NCBI GenBank assembly: GCA_023435435.1
Contig: JAEYRW010000008.1
Span: forward strand, 1 to 48,957
Direction: 5' to 3'
From: Bacillota bacterium
GTDB lineage: Bacteria; Bacillota; Clostridia; Christensenellales; Aristaeellaceae
DNA: 48,957 nt
Shown here in pieces: positions 24,506-33,491 of the stretch. A program made the translations under genes and the position numbers. Each line of letters opens with the position of its first letter. Position 1 is the first letter of the stretch. Under the pieces are notes generated by a model that did no database searches, had not been told where the DNA came from, and saw nothing but the letters and a program-made list of their open reading frames with translations.

Positions 24506-26380
24506 TTACCGCTCGATCAACCGGAATTTTGCCGTCTGGCTCTTGAGCATGGACGCACGGCCAGAAAGCTCGACGCTGGCGGCAGCGCTTTGCTCGGCCG
24601 CGGACGAATTCGACTGGATGACCTGATCGATTCTGCTCAATTCGCCGCTGATCTGGGAAATGGCATCCGCCTGTTCCGTGGAGGTCTTGTTGAACGCCAG
24701 CACGACCTCTTTCGCCAGCTCGCTCGCCTTTTCGATGGATTTCATCGAATCATCGACCAGGGATGTCGTCTGGGCCGCCGCTTCCTTGGCCTTGCGGGCC
24801 AGGCTGTGGAATTCTTCCGCGACCACCGAAAATCCCTTTCCGGCGGCGCCCGCGCGCGCGGCCTCGATGGCGGCGTTCATGGAAAGGATGTTGGTCTGGA
24901 AGGCAATGTCGTCGGTTGCCTTGACGATCCTGCCGATTTCGCCGGACGCCCTTTGCATGTCGTCCATGGCAGCAAGCACCCTGGTGACGCGCGCGATATT
25001 ATCATCGGCGGAGGCCTGGCCGTTTTCCCCCTCGGCGCCTGCCGCGCCCGTGATTTTGTCAATGGAATAGATCAGGTTTCGAAGCGCCGTCGCCTGCTCG
25101 TCCGCACCGTCGGCCAGCATTCTGGACGCGCTCGCCACTTGCGTGGCGCTGCTGTCGAAGCGATCGACGGATTCGTTGATGTCGGATACCGTGGCGTTCA
25201 GGGACGAGGAAATCTTGTTGAGAGAGCCTTGAATGAGCAGGAAGTCGCCCATGTAATTCGCTTTGCTGATGCTGGTATAGTCGTTGTTGGCCAGGGAAGT
25301 CAGAACGCCCGTGATGTCCGAGATGTAGGCGTTGAGCTTCAGAATCGTGTCGTTGAGCGAATGGGCGAGGACGGCGATTTCATCCTTTCCCTTTAAAAGC
25401 TCGGTCTGACTGGTGAGGTCTCCGTTCGCAAGGCTTTGCAGCCGACCGACCACGTGGCGGAGCGGACGGGTGATCCGCCGGGTGTTGAGCATTAAAATGA
25501 GGATGATCAGCGCGAACCCGATGAAAACCAGCAGCATCTGCATGGAAATGATCCGCGTGTTCAACGCGCTCGCCAGCGCGAGGTTTTCGGAAACCCCAAT
25601 GACGCCGAGGATGGCGCCATGGACGCTCACAATGGGCGAGAGGACGGTGACGTAGCGCGCGCCGTTAATCTCCTCGATCCGGGTCAGCGCGGTCATCTGA
25701 TTGTACAGGGTATCATAGGAGGCCTCGTCCAGCGCTTCCCCGAGGTATGTCTCGCCATCGACGGAGAATGTGCTCATCACCTGTTCCTGACCATTGTAGA
25801 CGACCACGTCCGCGTCGATGATCTGCTTGATGTTACCCACAAAGCTCTCCGTGCCCAGCACATAGCCGGTGGAAACCGCGCCCACAATGTTGCCGTCCGC
25901 ATCGCGTATGGGAGAACCGGCGCGAATCGACATCTTGACGATTTTCCCTTCCTCGACGCCGACGCTCGCCTCTCCAGCGATTGCCTTTTGAATATTGACC
26001 TGATTCGCGATGCTGTCGCCGTAATTATCGGGCTCGTGCGACCGGGCAAGCACGTTTCCCGCGTCGTCTGTCACGACAAAATATTCAAGGCCGAAGGCCC
26101 GCATGGCGCCGAGTCCAATTTCGACGGCAGCGTCGTGATCCTTCCCGGCCAGCGCGGCGGCCAGCTCCGTTGAATTCTCGAACCACTTGGCACACCCCAA
26201 TGCGTTTTCGGTTAAACGGGCAATCTCATCCGTCATCACTTCCGCCTTGCGCCGTGCGTCGGACGTAAAGTAGTTCTCCGTCAGAGAGGAGATGCTCGTG
26301 TTGTTGAAAAAGTACGTTGCCACCAAGGCAACAAGCGCAACAAAAATAACCGGCAAGATTAACTTGGTCGAGAGCTTCAT
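24506..26380 (-). CDS. Methyl-accepting chemotaxis protein with Cache sensor
   Basis: 624-residue receptor. TM1 at about residues 5-24, an extracellular Cache-type sensor (about 40-265, with EYFVVTDDAGNVLARSHEP and later DADGNIVGAVSTGYVLG), TM2 at about 279-298, a HAMP linker from about 299, then the long cytoplasmic coiled coil with the conserved hairpin tip DDIAFQTNILSMNAAIEAAR that binds CheA/CheW. ATG follows AAAGGAG. It implies that the organism is motile or uses chemotaxis-type signalling, though no flagellar gene is in the window. It has its own terminator. Ligand unknown; Cache domains often bind amino or organic acids. Confidence 0.9.
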   Translation of the reverse strand: MKLSTKLILPVIFVALVALVATYFFNNTSISSLTENYFTSDARRKAEVMTDEIARLTENALGCAKWFENSTELAAALAGKDHDAAVEIGLGAMRAFGLEYFVVTDDAGNVLARSHEPDNYGDSIANQVNIQKAIAGEASVGVEEGKIVKMSIRAGSPIRDADGNIVGAVSTGYVLGTESFVGNIKQIIDADVVVYNGQEQVMSTFSVDGETYLGEALDEASYDTLYNQMTALTRIEEINGARYVTVLSPIVSVHGAILGVIGVSENLALASALNTRIISMQMLLVFIGFALIILILMLNTRRITRPLRHVVGRLQSLANGDLTSQTELLKGKDEIAVLAHSLNDTILKLNAYISDITGVLTSLANNDYTSISKANYMGDFLLIQGSLNKISSSLNATVSDINESVDRFDSSATQVASASRMLADGADEQATALRNLIYSIDKITGAAGAEGENGQASADDNIARVTRVLAAMDDMQRASGEIGRIVKATDDIAFQTNILSMNAAIEAARAGAAGKGFSVVAEEFHSLARKAKEAAAQTTSLVDDSMKSIEKASELAKEVVLAFNKTSTEQADAISQISGELSRIDQVIQSNSSAAEQSAAASVELSGRASMLKSQTAKFRLIER

Positions 26381-26680
26381 GCATATTCTCCTTTTGCTTC
26401 TGGTCAATCACTACTTCGGCAAAATCCGACAGAAAATGTAGTGTTTATTTACGCGTTTTAATATTATGTTTCGCGCAATTACTATTCCTTAATTATTAGA
26501 TTATAGCCGTGCATATTGACAGGAGTCGTTCAATGGCGCCGCGGACGATTTGCGTGCACACTCAAAAAAAACCGGCGGGGAAACATCCCCGCCGGGCGCG
26601 TCGTGAACCGTACGATCGATACGGAAAATACGTTGCGCGCATGCGTTTTTGTCCGGCTATCACGTTTTTGGAACGGTCAT
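26381..26680. other. Intergenic region upstream of the chemotaxis receptor gene
   Basis: 300 bases without a credible gene. Bases 26440-26510 are the most AT-rich of the window and contain TATAAT on the minus strand (26505-26500) without a good -35, so the receptor promoter is not resolved. I saw no clear sigma-28 motif. The right part holds the terminator of the ABC genes. Confidence 0.4.
26564..26595 (-). terminator. Terminator of the ABC transporter pair
   Basis: On the minus strand CCGGCGGGG and CCCCGCCGG form a perfect 9-bp stem with a 6-base loop, followed by eight T. It is the strongest terminator in the left half of the window. Confidence 0.85.
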
Positions 26681-28558
26681 TCAAACAGCATCCGCAGGAC
26701 GCGGCGCGCTTTGGTCCGGCCTGTAGTACTGCGCCTGCGCGTTCCAGAGGGTGCGATACGCCCCTTCCCGGGCTGCAAGCGCTTCGTGGGTGCCCTTCTG
26801 AACAATCTTCCCTTCCTCAAACACCGCGATTTCGTCGCAGAAGCGGCAGGAGGCCAGCCGGTGGCTGATGTAGACCGCCGTCCGGTCACCCACGATTTCA
26901 TTGAACTTGGTGTACACCTCGTATTCCGCCACCGGGTCGAGAGCCGCCGTGGGCTCGTCGAGCACGATGAAGGGGGCGTCCTTGTAGAGCGCGCGCGCCA
27001 GGGCGATCTTCTGTGCCTCGCCGCCGGAGACCTCCACGCCCTTTTCATCAAACTCCTTGTAGAGGGGCGTTTCGAGGGGCATTTCGCGCATGCCCGCCTC
27101 CTTCAGGCACTCCTCCGTACGTCCGGCGTCGCAGTCCGTCCGCGCCGCGACGTTTTCCCCCAGGGAGAAGGCGAGCAGCTTGAAGTCCTGGAACACCACC
27201 GAAAAGAGGTCAAGGTACTCCCTGTAATCGTACTTGCGGATGTCGATGCCGTTTAAGAGGATTTCGCCCTCCGTGGGATCGTAGAGCCTGCACAGAAGCT
27301 TGATGAACGTGGTCTTTCCCGAGCCATTCCGGCCCACCACCGCGAGCTTTTCGCCCACCCGGAAGTTGAGCGACACGTGCCGGAGCGCCCAGCTATCCGC
27401 CGTGGGGTACTTGAACGACACGTCGCGGAATTCGATGCGGTATTTGCGGTCGCCGCGCTTTTCCGTGGTGAGGGAGCCCTGGTACATTTCGTTGGGGATA
27501 TCGAGAAATTCGAACGTCGTCTTGAGGAAGCTCGCGTTGGCGCGCATTTCCCCCAGGGTCTTGAGAAGCGCCGACAACCCGTCCGCAAGGGCGGTGAGCG
27601 CCGCCACGTACTGGGTCACCGCGCCGACGCCGAAGGCCCCGCCGTAGGCCTTGAGGCACACGTAGGCGTACACCGCCCCGGTAAAGACGTACGGAACCGC
27701 CACCGCCGCCGCCTCGTAGCCGCCCATGGGCCCTTTGCACAGCCGGTCGAACTTTGAGCCGCGGTCAAAGGAATCGTTCATGTGCATGTGCCGTGCGCAG
27801 ACTTCATTCTGCCGGTAAACGCGCACATCCGTCGCGCGCTGCCTTTCATAACCCATGAAGCCGTAGACGAAGAACAACCGGTTGCTGAACTTCAAATCCT
27901 CCGCGAAACCCACGACATACCGGTTCGACAGGTTTGAAAACGCGGGCGACAGAAGCGTCACGCCCAGCATCACCAAAGCGAGAAGCGCGAGAAACAGCGG
28001 GCTGTTGAGCGCCGTCAGCGCGCCGCCCGATTCCGGTACCCGCAGGGTAAAAAGGGACGCGGTCAGAAGCGCCGCACCCACGATCTTCACCCCCGCCCCC
28101 GTCAGCTCGTCAAGGTTCTGGCCGATCTGAAACAAGCCCCACGAGCCCCAGCCACGGTTCTGGTCGACCTGCGAGCGCAGATCGTGGGTCTTCTGGTCGT
28201 CCACCGCGGAAAAATCCATGGACAGAAGCTTGTCGGCGTAGAGGGCGTTCTCCTTCTGATAGGTCGTCTCGAGCGTGGCGTTGCGCCACCGTTTCAGCAC
28301 GGCGATCCCCAGCGCCAGCAGAATCTCCGTGCCAAGCGCCACCGCCACGAGGAAGACGAGCCTGTCCTTGTCCCGCGCCCCGGCCAGCTCGTCGATGATC
28401 CGCGCCGAGAGAAAGAGACCCGCGTAGACCGCCAGCGCCGCGGCCACCGCCTGCAATGTCTGGGGCAAAAAGATGCGGGGATACCGCGCCGTCCACGCCC
28501 GGATGGCGCGCCGGTTCAGCCACACAGCCTCCCGGACGGGCATCTGGTTATCCTTCAT
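26681..28558 (-). CDS. ABC transporter half-exporter (second subunit)
   Basis: 625-residue fused membrane-ATPase protein. The N-terminal 310 residues contain about six helices; the ATPase has Walker A GRNGSGKTTFIK, signature VSGGEAQK, Walker B FIVLDEPTAALD and switch histidine in YISHRLAS. It overlaps the preceding ABC gene by 11 bases, so the two are surely co-translated and likely form a heterodimer. Substrate not identifiable; peptide or drug export is usual for this class next to LytTR/GHKL genes. Confidence 0.9.
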   Translation of the reverse strand: MKDNQMPVREAVWLNRRAIRAWTARYPRIFLPQTLQAVAAALAVYAGLFLSARIIDELAGARDKDRLVFLVAVALGTEILLALGIAVLKRWRNATLETTYQKENALYADKLLSMDFSAVDDQKTHDLRSQVDQNRGWGSWGLFQIGQNLDELTGAGVKIVGAALLTASLFTLRVPESGGALTALNSPLFLALLALVMLGVTLLSPAFSNLSNRYVVGFAEDLKFSNRLFFVYGFMGYERQRATDVRVYRQNEVCARHMHMNDSFDRGSKFDRLCKGPMGGYEAAAVAVPYVFTGAVYAYVCLKAYGGAFGVGAVTQYVAALTALADGLSALLKTLGEMRANASFLKTTFEFLDIPNEMYQGSLTTEKRGDRKYRIEFRDVSFKYPTADSWALRHVSLNFRVGEKLAVVGRNGSGKTTFIKLLCRLYDPTEGEILLNGIDIRKYDYREYLDLFSVVFQDFKLLAFSLGENVAARTDCDAGRTEECLKEAGMREMPLETPLYKEFDEKGVEVSGGEAQKIALARALYKDAPFIVLDEPTAALDPVAEYEVYTKFNEIVGDRTAVYISHRLASCRFCDEIAVFEEGKIVQKGTHEALAAREGAYRTLWNAQAQYYRPDQSAPRPADAV

Positions 28559-30371
28559 TTTCCGCGCCCCCTTCCCGGTAATATCTGCTTTGAATCTCGT
28601 AAAGCTCCGCGTAGCGACCGCCCGCCCGCATCAAATCGTCGTGGGCGCCCAATTCGGCGATCCCCCCGTCGGCGATCAAGACGATCCGGTCGCAGAAGCG
28701 CGTGGAAGCCAGCCGGTGGGAGATGTAGACCGACGTCCTGCCGCCGGTGAGGTCGCCATATCTCTGGTAAAGCTCGCTCTCGGCGATGGGGTCGAGGGCC
28801 GCCGTGGGCTCGTCGAGCACGATGATGGGCGCGTCCTTGTAGAGCGCGCGCGCCAGCATCAGCCGCTGCATCTCCCCGCCGGAGAATTCCGCGCCGTCCT
28901 CGTACACCTTGCGCCCCAAATGCGCGTCCGCGCCGCCGGGCAGCGAGGCGACTTTTTCGGCGATGCCCGCCCGGGCGAGGCTGTCTTCGAGCCGCGCCTC
29001 GTCCCCGTCCGACGTCTGGGCGACGTTTTCCCGGACGGTGGTTTCCAGAACCGAAAACTGCTGAAAAACAGCGGAAAACAGCGCGTAATAATCGCGGCGG
29101 TTGAATTTGCGGATGTCCTCTCCGTTCAGGAGCACCGCGCCCTGCGTGGGATCGCAGAACCCGCAGATGAGCTTGACCAAGGTGGTCTTGCCCGCGCCGT
29201 TCAGGCCCACCACCGCCAGCTTCTCGCCGGGGCGGATGGTGAAGCTGATGTCCGTGAGCGTGTCCTTTTCCGCGCCGGGATAGCGGAAGGAGACGTTTTG
29301 AAGCGCGATTTCATAGGGCTTCCCCGGTTCCGGCGCGAGGGGCTTCCCCTCGTCAAACAGGAACGGCTCGGGAATCTCCAGAAATTCCCGCACCGCCGAG
29401 ATTTCGAGGCTCTGGGTATGAAGCGTGGTCAGCCCGCCCAATATCCCCGTCACCCACGCGGCGAAGCCCCCGATGGCGGTAAAATAGAGGAGGAACTCGG
29501 ACGCCGGGAGCCCCTCCCGGATGGTCAGCGCGATTAAGTACCAGTAGGCGACGCCGTTGCGCAAAAGGGAGAGCGCGGCGTCGATGGCGTCGCCCGCCAG
29601 ATACACCCGCTGCTTGCGCGCGTTGAAGTCGTCGTACAGCCGGAGAACCTTTTCGTAGACTTCCAAAAGCCAATCGCGCATGCCGAACAGCCGGACGTCC
29701 TTGGCAAGGGTGTAGTCCTCGGCCCTTGCGCCCACATAGCTCAGCCGGCGGTCGAACTCCGCCTCCTCCGCGCGGTGGCGGTAGCCCCACTCGTTGATCC
29801 GCTTTGTGGCGAGGTAGCTCGCCACCGTCGCGCCCAGCGTCACCAGAATGAGCGCGGGGTCGAGGGACGAGATGAGGAACAGGTAGACGGCGAAGCCGCC
29901 GAGATTGGTCAGAAGCTCCGTCAGCGTCTTCCAGACGGCCTCCGTGGCGTCGCCGTTTCCGCGCACGCTTCCCGTCGCCCGGTCGAGGAGCTTGCGCACC
30001 GCCTGATCCTCGGTATTGGGGTAGGATGTGGTCATGAATTTCTGGTGGATGGCGTTCACGAGCCGGAAGCGCACGCTGACGCGCCCGAGCATTGTGTTGG
30101 AATCGAGATACCCCCGCGCGCCGCGCACCATGAGCAGCAGCCCGGCGAACGCGACGATCATCCAGATGAGCCGCACCAGGGGCGCGCGGGTCTCGATCAT
30201 TTGAAGCACCGTTGGCGTCACGAAGAGTTCGGCCAGGCTCTGGCCCACCGCCAGCACCGAAAGAAGCAGACAGAGCCAGATCACCCCCGGGCGCGTCCGC
30301 CACGCCAAGGCAATCATGTAAGCGGTATTCCGCCAGAGACTGTATTTCGGTTTTTCGTTTGCAGCGTCCAT
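28548..30371 (-). CDS. ABC transporter half-exporter (first subunit)
   Basis: 607-residue fused exporter half: about six helices in residues 20-320, then an ATPase with Walker A GLNGAGKTTLVK, signature FSGGEMQR, Walker B IIVLDEPTAALD and YISHRLAS. The ATG at 30371 follows AAGGACGGTG; the frame is open to 30404 but that start has no ribosome site. It is preceded by a possible regulator-dependent promoter with direct repeats, so transcription of the pair may answer to the adjacent LytTR regulator. Pairs with the downstream subunit. Confidence 0.9.
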   Translation of the reverse strand: MDAANEKPKYSLWRNTAYMIALAWRTRPGVIWLCLLLSVLAVGQSLAELFVTPTVLQMIETRAPLVRLIWMIVAFAGLLLMVRGARGYLDSNTMLGRVSVRFRLVNAIHQKFMTTSYPNTEDQAVRKLLDRATGSVRGNGDATEAVWKTLTELLTNLGGFAVYLFLISSLDPALILVTLGATVASYLATKRINEWGYRHRAEEAEFDRRLSYVGARAEDYTLAKDVRLFGMRDWLLEVYEKVLRLYDDFNARKQRVYLAGDAIDAALSLLRNGVAYWYLIALTIREGLPASEFLLYFTAIGGFAAWVTGILGGLTTLHTQSLEISAVREFLEIPEPFLFDEGKPLAPEPGKPYEIALQNVSFRYPGAEKDTLTDISFTIRPGEKLAVVGLNGAGKTTLVKLICGFCDPTQGAVLLNGEDIRKFNRRDYYALFSAVFQQFSVLETTVRENVAQTSDGDEARLEDSLARAGIAEKVASLPGGADAHLGRKVYEDGAEFSGGEMQRLMLARALYKDAPIIVLDEPTAALDPIAESELYQRYGDLTGGRTSVYISHRLASTRFCDRIVLIADGGIAELGAHDDLMRAGGRYAELYEIQSRYYREGGAENEG

Positions 30372-30392
30372 ATTTTCACCGTCCTTGGGGGC

Positions 30393-30457
30393 ATGATAGC
30401 GCAAAATCCCCCGGCCCGCGCGTCCGGGGGACGAATCGCGCGATTCGGGGGACGAAT
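30393..30457 (-). promoter_or_regulatory. Candidate LytTR box and activator-dependent promoter of the ABC pair
   Basis: The 12-base repeat CGGGGGACGAAT occurs at 30425-30436 and 30446-30457, a period of 21, as in LytTR-type binding sites (two direct repeats on one DNA face). A 16-base palindrome CGAATCGCGCGATTCG (30433-30448) is formed between them. Toward the ABC gene a -10 TATCAT (30398-30393) has no -35 match, and the nearer repeat ends four bases from where the -35 would lie. All this fits activation by the adjacent regulator; the binding itself is inferred. Confidence 0.5.
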
Positions 30458-30459
30458 TG

Positions 30460-31119
30460 TCATTGGGGCAAGAGCACCTCGGTGGTAAACGCCCCCGCCT
30501 CGCTGTCGCGGCGCAGATAGCCGCCGAGCCGCTCCACGATGGCGTCCACGCGCAGAAGTCCGAAGCCGTGGTCCGCGCCCTTGGTGGTTGAAAAACGGCC
30601 GCCGTCCTTTTTCCGTTTTCCCTCCGCCGTAAAGTTGGTGAGGGAGATGTAGAGCTGGGCGCCCTTCATGTCCATGTAGACGCGGATCATCCGCTTCCCC
30701 TCCGGCAGCTTCAAATTCGCCTCGATGGCGTTGTCGAACAGGTTCCCGATAACGGCGCACAGGTCGATTTCCGAAATGTTCAGCGTCATGGGGACGCGGG
30801 CCTCCGCCTCCACGGGGATGCGCTTTGCCTTGGCGAGGGAAATCTTGCTGTTGAGGATGGCGTCCGCCATGCGGTTTCCGGTCTTGAGGACGGTATCGAC
30901 GGTGGAAAGGTCGGTATCCAGCGCGTCGAGGTATTGGCGGATGGCGGGAAGGTCGCCCTGGGCGGCGTAGGACTTCATGGTCTGGATGTGGTTCCGGTAG
31001 TCGTGCCGCCAGCCGCGCACCTGCCTGTACATGTTTTCAACCTCGGCGTAGTGGGTGGCGATGAGCTCCCGCTGGAACCGCGCGATGCGCCGGTCGACGA
31101 GTTTTGACAAAATGCCCAT
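30460..31119 (-). CDS. Soluble GHKL sensor histidine kinase
   Basis: 219-residue kinase of the AgrC/NatK class but without a membrane sensor region. A short N-terminal helix leads to the phospho-acceptor His39 in RGWRHDYRNHIQ, then the ATP-binding domain with N-box NLFDNAIEA (about residues 126-134) and the G-box DHGFGLLRV (about 185). No transmembrane segment is seen, so the input must come from the cytoplasm or through a partner, perhaps the ABC exporter coded behind it. It follows the response regulator by eight bases. Confidence 0.88.
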   Translation of the reverse strand: MGILSKLVDRRIARFQRELIATHYAEVENMYRQVRGWRHDYRNHIQTMKSYAAQGDLPAIRQYLDALDTDLSTVDTVLKTGNRMADAILNSKISLAKAKRIPVEAEARVPMTLNISEIDLCAVIGNLFDNAIEANLKLPEGKRMIRVYMDMKGAQLYISLTNFTAEGKRKKDGGRFSTTKGADHGFGLLRVDAIVERLGGYLRRDSEAGAFTTEVLLPQ

Positions 31120-31127
31120 TGGCCCTC

Positions 31128-31808
31128 CTACAGTCGCTCAATGAGCGCGCGGTTCAGCTTTTCATAGGAGCCGCGCGCCAGAGGAACGGACGCGCCGCCT
31201 TCGAGAAGCGCCGCTTCCCGGGAAACCCGCCGCACGAAGCGCAGATTCAGCACATGCGAGCGCCCGACGCGGAAAAAATCCCCGTCCAGCGCCGCCTCGA
31301 TCTCCGCGAGGGTCCTTTTCGCCGTGTAATCCTCCCGGGCGTGAATTGTCACATAGTTGCGCATGACCTCGACGTACCGGATTTCGGAAAGCGGCACCCG
31401 CGCCGTCTCCCCGCCCAGATCGATGGTGAGCGCGCGCCCGTTGCGCCTGAGCCGCTCCGCCGCGCGGTCGAGCACCGCGAACAGCTTTTCCCGGGTCACG
31501 GGCTTGAGGAGGTAGTGAAGCGCCTCCACCTCGTAGCCGTCGAGAATGTAGTCCGTATAACCGGTTACGAACACGATCTGCGCGTCCCGGTTTTCCCCGC
31601 GCACCCGCCGGGCGAGGGTTACGCCGTCCATGCCGGGCATCTCGATGTCGAACAGCAGAATGTCGAACGATTTCTCCTCCGCCCAGCGGAACAGAAACGC
31701 CTCCGCGGAGGAGAATTTCTCCACGCGCGCGCCCCAGCCTGCGGCGAGGGCGGCGACGTAATCGGCATCCGCCGGGACGTCGTCCAGAACCGCGATACGA
31801 CAGCTCAT
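31128..31808 (-). CDS. LytTR-family response regulator
   Basis: 226-residue regulator: a receiver domain with phospho-acceptor Asp54 (LLFDIEMPGMDG), threonine in VFVTGY and lysine in LLKPV, then a LytTR DNA-binding domain from about residue 125 (YVEVMRNYVTIHA, FFRVGRSHVLNL). Start ATG follows GAGGTGGAGG; a GTG three codons earlier lacks a site. First gene of the unit with the kinase and two ABC genes. LytTR proteins bind pairs of short direct repeats, and such a pair lies before the ABC genes. Confidence 0.92.
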   Translation of the reverse strand: MSCRIAVLDDVPADADYVAALAAGWGARVEKFSSAEAFLFRWAEEKSFDILLFDIEMPGMDGVTLARRVRGENRDAQIVFVTGYTDYILDGYEVEALHYLLKPVTREKLFAVLDRAAERLRRNGRALTIDLGGETARVPLSEIRYVEVMRNYVTIHAREDYTAKRTLAEIEAALDGDFFRVGRSHVLNLRFVRRVSREAALLEGGASVPLARGSYEKLNRALIERL

Positions 31809-31850
31809 TTCCTCCACCTCACTCGTTTTTTCGGCGCGCAGGTTCGCCTT

Positions 31851-31879
31851 ATCTTATCACAAATCCGCCTGGCCGCCAA
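31851..31879 (-). promoter_or_regulatory. Promoter of the LytTR/GHKL unit
   Basis: Minus-strand TTGGCG (31879-31874), 17-base spacer, TAAGAT (31856-31851). Confidence 0.5.
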
Positions 31880-31896
31880 GCGCCCGGCGATTTTCC

Positions 31897-31925
31897 GTGA
31901 CACGGCCGCAGATTTGGGGTATATT
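31897..31925 (+). promoter_or_regulatory. Promoter of zwf
   Basis: GTGACA (31897-31902), 17-base spacer, TATATT (31920-31925), about 42 bases before the start codon; divergent to the LytTR unit promoter 17 bases away. Confidence 0.65.
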
Positions 31926-31966
31926 GATCTTAGCCGCCCCCGCAGGGGCCGGAAAGGATGTTTTGG

Positions 31967-33472
31967 ATGCAGGCAAACAATGAAAACGGCGGGGCGCACT
32001 CCCTGCTCATGCTCATATTCGGCGGGACGGGCGATTTGACAAACCGCAAGCTGCTGCCCGCGCTCTATCATCTGCTGGCGGACGGCCGCCTGCCGAAGGA
32101 AACCACCGTCGTCGCCGTCGGCCGCAGGCCCATGGACGACGAAGGCTACCGCGCGCAGGCGCGCAAATCCATCGCGGCGTACTCGCGCACCGGGGTGGAC
32201 GAGGCGCGCTTGGCGGAATTCCTCGGCCATTTGCGCTACCGGCAGATGGAATTTATCAGTCAGCCCGAAAGCTATGGGGAATTGCGGAACTGGCTGGAGG
32301 AGGGCGGCATGCTCGGCCGGGAAAACGCGGTGCGGCTGTTCTTCCTGGCCGTGGGGCCGGAGCATTTCGGGCCCATCGTCGAGCACCTGAGCGCGCACGA
32401 TCTGGCGGAGTGGGCGAACCCCGACCACCGCGTCATGATCGAAAAGCCCTTCGGCCGGGATCTGGCCACCGCCCGCGCCCTCAACGACACCATTTCCCAG
32501 GCGCTCACCGAGAAGCAGGTCTACCGCATCGATCACTACCTGGGCAAGGAAATGATCCGCAACATCCTGGCCATCCGCTTCGGCAACTCTCTCTTCGAGC
32601 CCCTTTGGAACAACCACTACATCGACAACATCCAGATTACCTCCACCGAGACCCTGGGCGTGGAGACGCGCGGCGACTACTACGAACAGTCCGGCATCCT
32701 CAAGGACATGCTGCAAAACCACCTTCTGCAAATGCTCGCCCTCATCACCATGGAGCCGCCGGTGGACCTGATGCCCGAATCCGTGCGCGACGAGAAGGTC
32801 AAGGCCCTGCGCTCCCTGCGCCGATTCGACCAGGGGCCCCCCTGCGGGGACGTGGTAATGGGCCAGTACGGCCGCGGCGGGGAAATGCCCGCCTATCGGG
32901 CGGAAAACAAGGTCGCCCCCGATTCCGGCGTGCCCACCTACATCGCCCTCAAGGCCAATGTGGACAATTTCCGCTGGGGCGGTGTGCCCATCTACATCCG
33001 CGCCGGCAAGCGGCTGGAGCGCGCGCGCACGCAGATTGTCGTGGAGTTCAAGCGTCTGGCGGGCGTCAACTTCTACCCCGAATTTCAGGACCAGCCGCCG
33101 AACCTTCTGGTCATTCAGGTGCAGCCCGCCGAGGGCATGTACTTTCAAATCAACCTGAAGCGCCCGGGCAACGAATTCAAAATGGAGCGGGTGGAGTTGG
33201 ACTACTGCCAGAGCAGCCGCTACCAGGGCAACGTGCCCGAGGCCTATGAGCAGCTGATTCTGGAGGCGCTGCGCGCGAATTCCTCGCTGTTCACCCGTTG
33301 GGACGAGCTGGAGCACTCCTGGCGCTTCATCGAGAGCCTGGAAAGCAACTGCGACCGGAACGCGGACCCGCTGCGCATCTACCCCGCGGGCTCCCGCGGG
33401 CCCGAGGCTGCGGACGATCTGCTTGCCCGGGACGGCCGACACTGGTGGGAGATCGAGGCGGGATGCCAATAA
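31967..33472 (+). CDS. zwf: Glucose-6-phosphate 1-dehydrogenase
   Basis: 501-residue enzyme of the oxidative pentose phosphate pathway, converting glucose 6-phosphate and NAD(P)+ to 6-phosphogluconolactone. The dinucleotide motif FGGTGDL lies at residues 18-24, the IEKPFGRDL stretch near 153 and the active-site RIDHYLGKE near 185; full length. Of two nearby in-frame ATGs, the second (31967) has GGAAAGG at proper distance, the first (31958) abuts it. No pgl or gnd gene is adjacent. Soluble, cytoplasmic. Confidence 0.95.
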   Translation: MQANNENGGAHSLLMLIFGGTGDLTNRKLLPALYHLLADGRLPKETTVVAVGRRPMDDEGYRAQARKSIAAYSRTGVDEARLAEFLGHLRYRQMEFISQPESYGELRNWLEEGGMLGRENAVRLFFLAVGPEHFGPIVEHLSAHDLAEWANPDHRVMIEKPFGRDLATARALNDTISQALTEKQVYRIDHYLGKEMIRNILAIRFGNSLFEPLWNNHYIDNIQITSTETLGVETRGDYYEQSGILKDMLQNHLLQMLALITMEPPVDLMPESVRDEKVKALRSLRRFDQGPPCGDVVMGQYGRGGEMPAYRAENKVAPDSGVPTYIALKANVDNFRWGGVPIYIRAGKRLERARTQIVVEFKRLAGVNFYPEFQDQPPNLLVIQVQPAEGMYFQINLKRPGNEFKMERVELDYCQSSRYQGNVPEAYEQLILEALRANSSLFTRWDELEHSWRFIESLESNCDRNADPLRIYPAGSRGPEAADDLLARDGRHWWEIEAGCQ

Positions 33473-33491
33473 AAGATAGGAGGGAAATCCG

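Noticed and set aside
26440..26510. Sigma-28 (motility) promoter before the chemotaxis receptor
   Set aside because: TAAA is present on the minus strand but no acceptable GCCGATAA-type -10 lies at the right distance.
30425..30457. Possible CRISPR-like repeat
   Set aside because: Only two copies of 12 bases with a 9-base spacer, in a promoter position; better explained as a regulator site.
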